Positions 1 through 12,482 of a DNA stretch of 64,000 bases are shown piece by piece (position 1 is the stretch's first letter; every line of letters begins with the position of its first letter). Location: NCBI RefSeq assembly GCF_009905375.1, contig NC_133647.1, positions 992,001-1,056,000 on the forward strand, given 5' to 3'. Source of the stretch: Apium graveolens. Its lineage: Eukaryota; Streptophyta; Magnoliopsida; Apiales; Apiaceae. The notes below the pieces were generated by a model. It searched no databases. It was not told where the DNA came from and saw only the letters and a program-made list of their open reading frames with translations. The position numbers and the translations under genes are program-made.

Positions 1-1265
1 TAGAAGCTGTGGTGTGTACCAGATTCAAGGTTCTCGCAGCTGCCTCATTGCCCTGTTCAGTTAAGATTTGATAAGCTGGAACAGGTGAGTAAATGCCTCA
101 GCATCAAAAGAAACAGAGTCTAAAACAACTTGATATTCTTGCTGAAATAGCTGTTTCTTGTTAGCTTCATTGACATCCATTAACTCACTAACAACAGGCT
201 ATTCCCAAGTTTCAGCTGTACCTGCTTTTCTCTCATATTCTCTCTTTTCTTGCATGAAGGGCCCCCCTTGGCTCACCACCCTCACACCCTCTCCTTCACC
301 TACTAAGGTGGAACTCCTCTCACTCACTTTTGCCAGACTGGAAGAAATTTGCAAGTTTTCTCTCATTTCCTCTCCTTTTGCCTGAGAGTAACTCAGCCTC
401 TCACTCTGTTCACTCTCTTCCCTCAATTCTAGGAGTGACTGTACAACCACCAGCTCATCTACACTTGTTACAATTGTGGATATTTCAGTTTGTCTAGAGA
501 GAACTGACGGATGAGGAACATCCCTCGGGATGGTAGTTATGGTAGCTGACGGATGACTGCTATTGGGCATATCCGTCGGGATACAGTCACTAGCCGATGT
601 ATGAACAATATCCGTCGGAGTAGAGGAACAAATAGAGCTTGGAGTAGAAACTACTGTAGACTCTGTGTAGATTGATGATAATTGAGGCGCAGAAGTTTCA
701 GCAGTTCTTTGAAGAATTGGCAAGTGAGCCAAAAAATCATCTAGAAGATGATTTTTGGCTTCTCCAATAGAGTAAGAGTTGGAGAATAAGGGATTGATGT
801 GTCAATCATATCCATATCCAGAGAATGAGTGGGTGAGTTTGGCATATTTTGTGTGGGTGAAGTGTGTATGATTAGAGATTTTGGATGTAACTCCACATTT
901 ATTGGAGTCACATCAAGCTGAATTTGAGAATGTGCAGTGACTGAGTATTTAGCACCAGTTTGCAATGTGTGTGATCCCTGTGTATCCCCAAGTTTTCTAA
1001 GCTTTTTCTTTCTAGTGTAAGTTTGGGGTGAATCAGTGTCCCTTACCCTTTTGGATGGTTGGGAGCTTGTTTCAATAGTGACATCCTTTTGGGAGGATGA
1101 AACTAGGGATGTGCTAATTTCCTTATTAATCACCACAGTTTGTTGGGAAACTGTGGTGTGGCTAGGCTGGGGTACACTCTTCTTTCCATCCTTATTCTTA
1201 GGGTTTCTTTGATGTTCACCCTGTCCCTCACCAACCTTACCACCCTTCACACTCCCCTATTTGTG
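1..1265 (-). pseudogene. Sirevirus downstream ORF, partial (C6)
   Basis: This is a broken, edge-truncated copy of the long extra ORF that lies downstream of pol in the copia elements of this window. Its two open stretches (1250 to 741, then 732 to 199) align residue by residue with the plus-strand copy at about 48530-49760. Shared blocks include SSSQKDVTIETS, DSPQTYTRKKK/SSPQTYTRKKK and GEGEGVRV. A small deletion near 735-745 shifts the frame, a stop lies at about 196, and the frame slips again near 80-90. The protein is Ser/Thr/Pro-rich and low in complexity, with no signal peptide or membrane segment. Function is unknown. The left end runs off the window. The right end stops exactly at an LTR terminus, so an L-family gypsy element inserted here. 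Confidence 0.8.
503..624 (-). repeat. CCGACGGATG motif copies in downstream ORF (C6)
   Basis: ctgacggatga at 504 and 547, atatccgtcggga at 569 and atatccgtcgga at 608, with degenerate catccctcggg (519) and gccgatgtatg (592), again in alternating orientation as in C5. Confidence 0.75.
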
Positions 1266-2015
1266 TGACGCCCTCCAAATCCGTGGTCTAGATTTGGGGG
1301 TCACTAACTGATAAACTAAGAAATACTATACACAGCGGAATTAAAATACTAATTATGACCCTTGCATGCATAAGGATCGAGCACATGTTATAATATGAAA
1401 TAGATACTAACACACAAACGTCAATTATTACAATCTACAAACTTGATTGGGATAACCTCTAACTGAAGTTATACTAATCCTCAAAAGTCTATTAAGTTTT
1501 ACAAACCATTTTGTTTTTTTTATTACACTACACACTAATGTACAAACTGAACCAACTCTCGGAATCCTACATGCTGCTGCTGTGGAGGCACCTGAAATCT
1601 AAATATTCGAGGATGCTCTAGTGGAACCCTCTTCCTGGCCGTATGCCAGATGCGAGGCATCTCAGTTTCTCTCTGAAAGATCAGCATAATAAAACAAGTA
1701 TGAGCTGCGAAAGGCTCAACAAGCAATATGAGTATGTGCAAAAAAGGTAACAACAATACTATGCTGATAAAGAAAGAACAACAGATAAACTATAGTATCT
1801 GAACAATAATCACAACTGAGATAAATTATCAACAGTGATTAATAAGTTTTTAGATTGGATTTAGTAAACTCGACGGACGTACTATTACACGCTGATCAGC
1901 CACTGTAATAGTACTGGATCATATTCCGTAGAAACAGGTCCTTTAACACGAGTACTCTACCAATAAGGAAATATATCTTCCTATGCAATAATTGCATCAT
2001 TATCCAGGTCATAAA
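1266..2015 (-). mobile_element. Partial Ty3/gypsy-type LTR (family L), 3' part
   Basis: The plus strand starts TGACGCCCTCCAAATCC, which is the complement of the end of the solo LTR at 28695-32085 (GGAGGGTGTCA). The adjoining stretch (gtgacccccaaatctagacc, plus the atgcaagggtcat segment) also matches that LTR. Only about 750 bp of the 3' side is present, because it is cut by the terminus of element B at 2016. No internal region is visible. The LTR lies inside the C6 downstream ORF. Confidence 0.75.
1535..1660 (-). other. Short basic ORF in LTR (41 aa)
   Basis: A 41-codon ORF begins with MPRIWHTARKRV and ends at a TAG near the LTR's 3' part. It sits just downstream of a pyrimidine-rich stretch ending in CAG (ctgatctttcag). 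The Arg-Lys-Arg segment resembles short ORFs at the equivalent place in the Tekay-type LTRs at 11876-11977 and 55565-55717 (TQRKRV, PIRKRI). It may be a U5-proximal leader peptide or only conserved nucleotide sequence. No function is known. Confidence 0.3.
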
Positions 2016-4611
2016 TGTAACACCCCACTTAAATAAGTAGATGCTACACAAGCTAAGTCTTATTTATTAATGAAAGCAAAACAAGCTAAACATAATTTAT
2101 TAACCTAATAAAAGTTCAAAATCTTCAAAATAAAGTTCTCTAACGAGATCCCAAATAATATGGAATAAAACATGTCCTTGACTTTATTTTCAACTAGATA
2201 ACAAGCTAAAATCTGGGCAGCACTCATCACACCCCCGCTTTACCCCCGACTACCTGTGGAAAGAAATAAATACGAGTGAGCCAAATGCCCAGTACGAATA
2301 TATCAATAAAAGGTAAAGCAAAAGAATATATTTGATTTTAACAATTAGCCAAGAAGATGAGTAATATGACAGTAATTATTTAGAATCAAGGAACAAACTA
2401 ATCCAAACAAAATCAAAGAAATGGCTAAGAACAAGTAAGGTGGGTACTAATAAGGGCATCTTATAAAACATCTGCTTACTAGTATACACCAAGCAAAGCA
2501 CAGTGCAAACAGTTCCTTCTCCGGTTATCCACAAGAAGGATAAAATAAAATGTATAAAATATTTCCCAAACAAACAAAATGATCATGATCTTAATCATGC
2601 CTCATACCCCAGAGACATGCTCGTATACTCATAGCACTTATACGAGTTAGTGCCGAGAGCACCAAAGACTGCAAAAACTCCATGTGTCTCGTCTGTGATT
2701 TACCCACACAGATAAGTTTAAGAGCCCTAACAAATAGGTTACAAAGTTGTTTTCCAAGTAGTCAGAATGAGATGGATCCAATAAATAAACAAAGAGTCAG
2801 GAAAATATATGACGGAGGGGTATACAAGGTGTAGCAAAAAGTCACAGTTTATAGAAATATAACTGAGGAGTATAATGAAAAATGTATAGAATTTAATAAA
2901 AAAGAATGGGAATAGATATCCGTACCTGGAATCAATCTAGAATATTTAATAATGCTGACACAACTCCAATTCAACCTCCAAATCAATCTATAATAAAAAA
3001 AATACATTTATAAATAGATGCTCACTATCCTTCTAAATGCTTAACAATATAAAAATATAATTATATATGTATGCTCACTGTTGTGACAGTGACTACATAT
3101 TAATAATACTTAATTAAACATGTAAAGTAATAACTAAATAGTTTATAAAAACAATTTCATATATTTGTATATTTTGTAACAGTGACAATAAAGTATAAGA
3201 ATTTTAACATAACACTAAAATGCACTTATTACCTTTTAAGGAAAATGCAACATAATAATAATAATTATAACAACAATAATTATATGACTAACCTAATTAT
3301 TTAATAATAAAAATTCCATAAATCTTAATTAATAATTGAGATTCTCATGTACTTTAACACATGCATAATTATAATTAAACTAATGCCTCATATTTCATCA
3401 GTTAATATAATTATTTAACACCAATTTATTTTTACACAATTTCCTTATAACTTAAGTGATAAAATAAAATTATAATTAATCATATACTAGAATGATACTC
3501 AATTAATCATGATATCATGAATTTATCAAAATTTATACTATTAAAACTCACCTACTTAATATGAATAAATAATTTATAAAAAGAAGTACATATTCATATT
3601 GTTACAAATCTGATAAAATCATAAGTATTGATTCAAATAATTAAATTATGACTTACTTTGTACATTTAAAATAGAAACTTAAAATTTTATTTTTATTTTT
3701 ACATTCAAAATCTATGTTACACGTAAACAAATGATAACATAGTAACAATATACACACCCATCAAATCAAATGTATCACTTAATCTCAATAAGGAACAAAT
3801 GGCCAAATTTATAAAAATAGATCATGTTATTAGCAACACATGTGATCAACACACCTTCTCACCATAATTATATTATGTACTGATAAAACATTCAAAACTA
3901 ACTAAAATGCACTAAAACTACACATAAATTATAAACATGAGGATGATAACAACTAACTAATCTAGTACATGCTAAAAAAATATAATAATAAATATGAAAA
4001 GTTAACTATTTATACATGTCTAAATATAAATAAAAACAATGAGTAGTTGCACACCTTTATATATATAGTCAGAACTAAATGTACGGACTGGATATTGAAT
4101 AACATGCACAGCTAAGCTGCCAAACCCAACACCTTTGATAAGAATCCAGAGATAAATTGACCGATTAATCTCCCCCAGACAAGATGATAGATTATCCGGC
4201 TATGCTAGACCACAACCTCTTGGTATCCACTCTTGATTTTCAACCTGTCGTAAGCTATGTATAAGTGTATGTTGTTCTACAGCTAATATAGATCATTTTT
4301 ATTTATGGAGTTATATGACATAAGTTGTGTACATGACACTAGAGTGCAAATCTATTTATATAACAAGTGACTCCACGACTTGTAAGTAATGCCCACTAGT
4401 TTCTCCACGTCCAGGTAAAATAACTTCTTATCCAACTTATCATGTAACTTTCAAATTTTAAAAACTAACAGATATCTTAAAAATTCAAATTGTAGATAAA
4501 CAGTTATCTAAGTTAACTAATATCCATATTTCAAAATTCAAAACTTTACTAATAAAATATCTACTAATTAATTCACCAAATAATGCACCAAATAAAATAT
4601 GGGGTATTATA
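2016..4611 (-). mobile_element. 3' LTR of Tekay-type gypsy element B
   Basis: On the plus strand the LTR runs from TGTAACACCCC to GGGGTATTATA, giving imperfect inverted ends; the expected TGTAATACCCC has a G-to-A change at the element's U3 end. It directly follows the polypurine tract of the B pol gene on the minus strand. The interior is AT-rich and non-coding, with many A/T runs between 2880 and 4080, and I see no gene in it. Length is about 2.6 kb. The five bases to the left are ataaa; the matching duplication cannot be tested because the other end of B is missing. Confidence 0.85.
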
Positions 4612-7600
4612 TTCTCCCCCCCTTAAAATAATTTCGTCCTCGAAATTCTAGTGATGTACCTGATTCGAAGAGGTATGGATATCTTGCACGGACTGAATCC
4701 TCAGTTTCCCAAGTAGCTTCTCGAACATCATGATTTTTCCATAAAACTTTAACAAAAGGGATTGTGTTCCTGCGCAATACTCTCTCCTCCCTTGCCAATA
4801 TAGCTTCAGCTTCTTCTTCACAAGACAAATCTTCACGAAATGCGTCTAAGGGATACTGAACAACATGATTAGGATGATATACATACTTCCTCAGAACCGA
4901 TGCATGAAACACATTGTGCACCCGTGACAATTGTGGCGGTAAAGTGACTCTATATGCCACAACTCCAACCCTCTCAAGAATCTCAAAAGATCCTATATAC
5001 CTCAGACTTAGCTTACCCTTCTTACCAAATCGTTGAATGCCTCTCGGAGGAGATACCTTAAGGAAGACCTTGTCTCCTGCTTTAAATTCATATTCTCGCC
5101 TACCCTTATCAGCATAACTCTTCTGCCTAGATCGAACTTGTTCAAGTCTTTCTCGAGCAACTGCTACCTTATCTGTAGTGACTTGGACTAGATCAGGACC
5201 TTCTAAAAGCTTCTCTCCTACTTCATTCCAACAAATAGGTGTTCTACAATTGCGCCCATATAGTGCCTCAAAAGGAGCCATACCAATGTTGCTCTGCCAA
5301 CTGTTATTATAAGCAAATTCAACCAAAGGCAAATAGTCATCCCAATTTCCATACCACTCTAATGCACATGCTCGCAACATGTCCTCCAAGGTCTGAATTG
5401 TCCTCTCTGACTGCCCATCCGACTGTGGATGAAAAGCTGTGCTATAGTTCAACTTGGTGCCCCATGCCTTTTGAAATCCTTTCCAAAATCTTGAAGTGAA
5501 TCTGGGATCTCTGTCGGACACGATCGAAACTGGAATCCCGTGTAGTCTAACAATCTTATTCCTGTATAATAGCGCTAAGCTCTCCAAGTTCTCACGGATT
5601 GCCAAAAAGTGAGCAGATTTAGTGAGTCTGTCTACAATCACCCATATCGCATCATGTTTCTTAAAAGTCTTAGGCAGTCCTATGACAAAATCCATGCAAA
5701 TATTCTCCCACTTCCAAGTAGGTAACTGCAATGGTTGTAATAAGCCACTTGGCCTCTGGTGCTCAATCTTCACCTGTTGACAAGTCAAACACTTCGAAAC
5801 AAAATCGGCAATATCTCGTTTCATGCCACTCCACCAAAAGTGCTCCTTTAAATCTCGATACATCTTTGTCTCACCTGGATGAATAGAAAATGGTGATCTA
5901 TGAGCCTCTTCCATCAATTCCTCCCTCAGTTCCTTGTTAGCAGGCACACATAGATGATTATACATCCATAGGATGCCATGATCATCAAAATGAAATCCTG
6001 GTTTCTTTTCAGGATCAATATTCTGGACAAAATACCATAATTCTCCATCTCCATCCTGAGCTGCCTTAATCCTAGTGATAAAACTAGGCTCGACATGCAA
6101 ACTTGCTACCATACCAACTGTATTCTGATGATAAAAATCCAAACCAAATTTCTCAATCTCACGTTGAAGAGGTTGTTGTTGCGTCACCAAAGCGGCCAAA
6201 TTCCCAAAATCCTTCCTGCTTAAAGCATTTGCAACCTTATTAGCCTTTCCGGGATGATACTGAATGCTCACATCATAGTCTTTCAATAATTCAATCCATC
6301 ATCTTTGCCTCATATTAAGCTCTTTCTGCGTGAATATGTACTTCAAACTCTTGTGGTCAGTAAAGATCTCACACTTATCACCATACAAATAGTGTCTCCA
6401 TATCTTCAATGCAAAAATGACGGTTTCAAGCTCTAAGTCATGTGTCAGATAATTCACCTCGTGAGGCTTTAATTGTCTTGAAGCGTAGGCAATCACCTTT
6501 CCATGTTGCATCAATACACAGCCAAGTCCCTTCTTCGAAACATCGCTATAAATCACATAGCCTCCCAATCCTGATGGTAGTGTCAATACTGGTGATGTCA
6601 CAAGTCTCTTCTTCAATTCTTAAAAACTAGTCTCACACTCATCAGTCCATATGAACTTGTTACTTTTTCGAGTCAACTGTGTCAATGGCATCGCAATTGT
6701 CGAAAAGCCTTCTATAAATCGGCGATAATAGCCCGCGAGTCCCAAGAAACTCCTTACTTCCGTCACAGTGCTAGGTCTTGGCCAATTGGTAATAGCCTCA
6801 ACCTTGGCCGGATCCACCCTGATTCCATCTGTTGATACAATATGTCCCAAAAATGCAACTTGATCAAGCCAAAACTCACACTTCTTGTATTTTGCATACA
6901 ATTTGTTATTCCGTAGTGTTTCTAACACAACTCGAAGATGCTCCTCATGTTCCTCTATTGACTTTGAATACACCAATATATCATCAATAAACACAATCAC
7001 AAACTTGTCCAGAAAATCCTTGAATACCCTGTTCATTAGGTCCATGAAAACTGCAGGTGCATTTGTCAATCCAAAAGACATAACAAGAAACTCGTAGTGT
7101 CCGTAACGAGTCCTGAATGCTGTCTTCGGAATATCACTTGCCTTCACTCTTAGTTGATGGTAACCTGACCGTAAATCAATCTTCGAAAAGTATTTTGCTC
7201 CTTGAAGCTGATCAAATAAGTCATCGATCCTCGGTAATGGATATCTATTCTTCACTGTGATTCGGTTCAACTCTCGATAATCAATACAGAGTCTCATCGA
7301 ACCATCCTTCTTCTTCACAAATAGAACTGGTGCTCCCCAAGGTGAAACACTGGGTCTAATAAAACCCTTATCAAGTAACTCCTCCAGCTGTTCTTTCAAC
7401 TCTTGTAGCTCTAACGGAGCCATTCTATAAGGTGCCTTAGAAATAGGTTGTGCATCTGGTAACAAATCGATAGAAAATTCCACCTCTCTTTCTGGAGGAA
7501 GACCCTCCAAATCGTCGGGAAATACATCTGAAAACTCACGAACAACAAGAACATCTTCTAAGTCTGGCTGCACATTGGACTTGTCAATCACATGAGCCAA

Positions 7601-8373
7601 AAATCCTTCACATCCATGAGAAATCATCTTCTCAGCCTTGATGGCCGAAATCAATTTTCCACAACCACTAGGCTTAGAACCCTGAAACACGAACTCGGGC
7701 GAATTGGAGTCGCCAAAAATTATTCTTTTTCCTGGACAATCAATTGTAGCTTTGTGTCGCTCCAGCCAATCCATCCCCAGTATGATATCAAAGCCCCTCA
7801 TCTGAATGGGTAAGAGATCTATAAGTAGTTCTCTATCGTTTACTCTAACTACACAATAAAGATATTGAGAATTCACAAGTATAGTTACACCCATAGGAGT
7901 GCCAACAGAAAAATCCGATATAAGTGCAGTGGATGCAATTTCTAAGTGTTTAGCATAAGATGTAGAGACAAATGAATGTGTAGCTCCAGTATCAAATAAG
8001 ACTATAGCATTTCCATTACCGACAGAAAATGATCCTGAAATGGTACCTGGAGTACTTGCAGCATCTTTTGCAGTGATGGAAAACACACGACCGGAAGTCT
8101 TCTGGTTGCTCTTCTCTCCCTGTTCCTTACGATCCCAAGGCTTCTTTGGTGGCATCTGACAGTCTCGAATGGTATGACCCTTCTTTCCACAATTGAAGCA
8201 AGCTCTAGTAGCCCAATAGCAAGTGATTCCTCCATGTATCTTTCCACAATGCTCACACTTAGATGCTTCCTTATTTCCAGTTTGGTTGAAAGACCACTTT
8301 TGCTCATTTCCTTGATTTTCATTCTTTTGCTGAAAATTCCGAGTATTATACCTCTGATCATTTGGTTTGAATC
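4607..8373 (-). pseudogene. Tekay/Del chromovirus gag-pol, 5'-truncated (element B)
   Basis: One reading frame runs from the A junction at 8373 to the stop at 4607. In order it encodes two gag zinc knuckles ([27 protein letters not shown], about 8160-8260), aspartic protease (LFDTGATHS, about 7990-8015), reverse transcriptase ([16 protein letters not shown] active site near 6980), RNase H (about 6300-6600), integrase with its HHCC zinc region (about 5760-5910) and DDE core (MDFVIG, SIVSDRDPRF, QSERTIQ), and a C-terminal chromodomain-like block (VLWKNHDVREATWE) typical of chromoviruses. Two in-frame stops break it: TAA at 6620-6622 in place of Gln, and TGA at 6299-6301 in place of Arg. Both look like C-to-T changes. 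The gag N-terminus is lost where element A begins. Otherwise it is well preserved, so B is fairly young. Confidence 0.92.
4612..4624 (-). other. Polypurine tract of element B
   Basis: The minus strand reads ttaaggggggggagaat directly after the pol stop codon and directly before the LTR. This is the usual place and composition of the plus-strand primer for reverse transcription. Confidence 0.8.
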
Positions 8374-10544
8374 TATAATAACCCCAAAATTTTCAACTTT
8401 TTGTAACCCTTGTGAATAGTGTTTTAGCTGAATGAGAAAACTTTTCACGCCACACTATGTAGGGGTTCTGTTATGGATATTCTGGGATATTATTAGTACT
8501 CTATGAAGTATATAAGTGTATGTAAAGATCGTCAGAATCCAATTCCGAACACTTTGGTTTTTCCCGGAAATCCACAAGATACGGAGAGAATTGAGTATAA
8601 GGTAACAGGATAAAAAGGATTTAAATTAAAGGATTATAATAGAGGATCATAAAAAGGAATATAATGTATTGAGAAAGGTTAAGGGAACCTAAGTAATAAG
8701 ATCCCGGGTGTGATCCTTCAAACGATAAACGAGAACGAAAGTTAAGCGAACCGTATAACAGATCAGCGGTCATTAGGCAAACGATTAGGAAGTTAATCAA
8801 AGGGATTAGTGGGAATGATGTCATCCAACCAATAGAAAGAGGACAAGGAAGGGAGGATGACATCATGAGGATGACATAAGCATGACATGGGAAGGAAGGA
8901 GGTGTGGTAGCTTTGTAACCACACAATTTCAAGGGTAAGAAGGTAATTGACTAAATCAAATACAAAACAAGTCAACCAAGCCAAGTAAAAATCATTCTCA
9001 TCAAAAATCAAAAAGCAACCAAGGCATTAGTTCTTCATTGCTCTCGGCTTTCTTACTTTTTAAAGGCAAGATTTTTCAAAATCCAAGATCCAAGCTTCCT
9101 AAATTGGTAAGATAATTCCCTAATCATCTTCATGCTTAGTTAGGACTATATCATGAGTTTAAGCCATTAATTATTTCTCAATCTTCTTCATTTAATCAAA
9201 GAAGAAGACAATGAATAGTGTTTTCAAGTTTTTAACTTGAACTTTTTCTTGTTTTTCTTGAAGATCCAAGCATTCTTAAGACTTCTCCAAGCTTCTTAAG
9301 GCTTCCTAGCTCCACCCACCACTTCAAGGAAGGTATACCATCTCCAAACCCTAGATTCCTATATATTATAAGATGATTTTGATTAGTGGGTTGATATTGT
9401 AGCTTGTTGTTATGATTTAGAGTTTGGGATTTGGAATGGTAGTGAAATGGAATGGTAATTGTTGTGGTTTTGATTTAAAGGAACTTAAGTATGATTGTAT
9501 GATTGATTAAATTGAATTGGTTGGGGTTGTTATGATGTGATAAGGATGGATGTTGGTTGTATGTTGGATTTGAGGTTGGTTTGTGGTTGGTTTTGTATGG
9601 TTTAAAATTTGGAAATCGCGTAAACATAGTCGTCGTAACGTCCGATTTTCTTTGGACTGTTTTTGTGCATAGCATTAGGACCCGAGAACCCCCTGCTAGA
9701 TTATGACCACTGCCATGTTTAGATAGCTCATGTTACGAGCTTCGTTTTGATATGTAGTTCGTTCGATTCCGATGCACAGTTTAGGAGAAACGACCGTTTC
9801 AAGTAACGGCGTTTCGCGAACGAAACTTTTTCCCTCGCCTTACTTTGAAACATAGGTTAAAGACCAAAAAGGGTTAATTAATGTATGAAACATTTATGGT
9901 AAGTGTGTTAGGCAGTTGGTAAGACATTCGCGAAGGAATCGCTTTAAAACTCGTAAAGGTTAAATTATTAAAAATGGTGGAGCCGCGGGTACCCGAGTGA
10001 CTTAAGCAAATCAGTGAGCGCAAAACAAGCGTTATAGTCTAAGTTAGTTAAAGTATAGATTTACAAGTGATTTTGGTTTAATTCCAACTTACTTGTTGTT
10101 TATAGGATATCAGACTCGTCCCGAGCCTTTCTCACCCCCAAGTCGCTCAGGCAAGTTTTCTACCCGTTATACTGTTGTTGTGATGAATATATGTATATGC
10201 ATTATCTTGCGATAGATGCATGTTGGTTAATTAGCAAATGTTGCGATATATTGAAGCATGCTGATATGGTATATATATGCATGTCTGTTTCGTATTCTTG
10301 ATTTATATATCTGTTGGTTCAAATGCTTATTCGTTGCATAATACCTATGCTAGAGATAAGCGGTATTTACGTATACCCTTAGTATAGGGACCCAAAGGTG
10401 GAAATATTTTCTAAAACCGGGAGTCGAGGATCCCGAGTAGATTTTGTATATGTGGATATATATATATATACTTATATATATATATATATGGTCATAGTTT
10501 TCAAAACTATTAATCGAATAAGGGTTATTCGATTACTTTAACTT

Positions 10545-10708
10545 TATTTTATTATTGAATATTATTTCGAATATTATTCGAGGACTTATGACTCCTTTTA
10601 TATTATTTATTGAATATTACTTGAATATTCATTCGAGGGCTTATGACTCAGTTTATATTATTTAATGAATATTATTTGAATATTCATTTGAGGATCTATG
10701 ACTCCGAT
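10545..10708 (+). repeat. 55-bp tandem repeat in LTR, three units
   Basis: The block gaggacttatgactc recurs at 10580, 10635 and 10690 (as gagg[ga]c/gaggatc variants), spacing 55 bp. Between these lie AATATTATTTGAATATTCAT-type segments. The same repeat has three units in the 3' LTR and five in the LTR of element D. Confidence 0.8.
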
Positions 10709-11220
10709 TATTTGCTGAGATATATTCTGTATTTTATTAAAGAATAATGTTTCGATAATCAAACTTATTTTCGATTATTCAAATGAAGATAATACTTTCA
10801 TATAAGTATATCTTTGGTTATTTAATACTCGTTTCAAGTATAAATTTTAATACTTCTACTTCAATTATTTTTATAAAGATTATTCTTTATGGGAATATTA
10901 TTTAATTAATAATATTCAGTCATTTTCTAAATATTCTGGGGACTGATTTACTTCATTAAATCAGCTTTACTCCAAACACTCTATAAAGTGTTTTCGAGTC
11001 TTCAAAATAATTTTTAAAAGTTAGAGCGGATCCCAAAACTCATTTTTATATTTAAGATCTTCCTTTTTAAGGGGATTTAAATACTCGCTTAAAACCTGAG
11101 GGATCCGGCTCTGTGGTGTATTTTATATTTGCAACAAGGTTGCAGTTTTGATAAATGAATTGATTACTTACCCAACGTTCGGGAAGTAAGTCCATCTATT
11201 GAGTCGGCATAAGCAACATG

Positions 11221-11291
11221 GGCTCAGTGGGCGTCCATGATAGTGTAAGTGGCTCAGTGGGAGTCCATCAAATGCATAAGTGGCTGAGTGG
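11221..11291 (+). repeat. 30-bp tandem repeat in LTR, three units
   Basis: GGCTCAGTGG starts at 11221 and 11251, and GGCTGAGTGG at 11282. Each is followed by a 'gtccat...ataagt' type segment. The same three units are kept in the 3' LTR near 21157-21230 and, on the other strand, in element D near 56500-56575. Confidence 0.7.
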
Positions 11292-11875
11292 CAATCCTAT
11301 AGGTCCTAATGCGGCCAGGGTGATGACCAGTGGGGAATTCGTCCATCTACTAGTAGAAAAGGTTACTAATGGGTATCTTTGCCTGATCAGCAAGATATCT
11401 GGTTTATGCCAAAATTCTTTTCCTTTCCAAAATTCATTGGATGTTTCAAACTCTGTTCATACTTTACATAACAGAGGTTCCAGGAAATGTTTTAGAGATA
11501 TATATATGTGGATATATATATATCGGGACTAAATAAAGTATCTCATAACTTTTTCATTCAATAATATTTCAAAGATTGAATCTATTCAAGTCTTAACTTG
11601 TGGTCTCATCTATGGGATGTTTTTCTTAAAACTTATAATACTTTGAACGGTGGTAGTTCAAGTAGCTTTATAAATGATATAAGTGTGGTGAAGTATTGGT
11701 AACTTCATTCCTTGTTTTTACATTATATCTAGTAAGTAATTATCTTACACACGATAAAGATTCTAGTGAGTATCCATTTAGATACTTATATTATTGTTAT
11801 CACTATGTATTATCTTGCGAGCTGTAAGGCTCACTCTTGCTTTATTTCTTCATCACACAACAACAGTTAGGAGAG

Positions 11876-11977
11876 ATGGCCAGACTCCAGCAGACCCAGC
11901 GCAAGCGCGTGGGAAGCGCCCCGCGTCTTCCCGATGATGTTGTAGCTGCTATAGCTGCAGAGGTAGATCCATTGTAG
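11876..11977 (+). other. Short basic ORF in 5' LTR (33 aa)
   Basis: The ORF reads MARLQQTQRKRVGSAPRLP followed by an Ala/Val-rich tail and a TAG stop. The same frame and length are present in the 3' LTR, and a recognisable relative (RKRIGNVPQLS) is in the diverged LTR of element D. The ATG follows a pyrimidine-rich stretch and a CAG about 12 bases upstream, so it may lie just behind a splice acceptor or near the transcript 5' end. Function is unknown, and conservation at the DNA level alone is not excluded. Confidence 0.45.
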
Positions 11978-12273
11978 TTCAGACCATCTACTTTTGAGAA
12001 TCAAATTATGTATAATTATAACTTGTGGCAGATAATGGCAATTAACTGTAAATTATCAAGTAATCATTTTGGGTTGTAATAATTTTAAATTGTGGATTCA
12101 AAGACTTGTACTTATTTCAATTTCATCTCTGAGACTATAACGGGTTGTGGTGTGTGTTAGTATGGGGTCACAAGCATGAGGTTATTTATTATTAATTAAG
12201 TGAAGTGATATTGTGGAAAGAAAGACCGTGACAACCCGGATCCCCGACCCCGGATCTGGGGGTGTTACAGAAA

Positions 12274-12285
12274 TGGTATCAGAGC
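12274..12285 (+). other. Primer binding site, initiator tRNA-Met type
   Basis: TGGTATCAGAGC lies five bases after the 5' LTR end. This is the common plant LTR-element primer site complementary to the 3' end of initiator tRNA-Met. Confidence 0.9.
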
Positions 12286-12482
12286 CTAAGCGTTATAAAC
12301 CTCAGAGATGATGCGACGATATAATAACAAACTCACAAAGATAATAAGAACTCTTGCCAAGTTCATGGTCGGACTACTTAAAGTAGTGCTGACAGTTAAA
12401 ACCCTTACGGGAACCCTTATAAGTATCATGATAGTAACTTAGCTCGTTTAATGTGTAGGCGCCTGAGATAGAGGACCCAGAG

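Larger units (their letters stand above)
8374..12269 (+). repeat. 5' LTR of element A (3.9 kb)
   Basis: Begins tataataacccc (the 3' copy has tgtaataacccc, so one G-to-A change) and ends ggggtgttaca, immediately before the primer site. It is non-coding apart from the short basic ORF at 11876. It contains a 55-bp minisatellite (10545-10708), a 30-bp repeat (11221-11291) and TA-rich stretches (10452-10490, 11499-11523) that could include the core promoter. The 3' part from about 11780 (ggctcactcttgcttt) is shared with the other gypsy LTRs of the window. Confidence 0.92.

Noticed and set aside
11218..11532. 104-aa ORF in the LTR of A, with similar ORFs at 21217 and 56289
   Set aside because: The frame is not kept: the three copies differ by indels at the 30-bp repeat, so different starts and frames arise. 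Similarity is explained by shared LTR DNA.
12274..12285. Possible tRNA gene signal (tggtatcagagc) here and at 24551 and 40328
   Set aside because: Only the primer-site complement of a tRNA 3' end is present; there is no cloverleaf.
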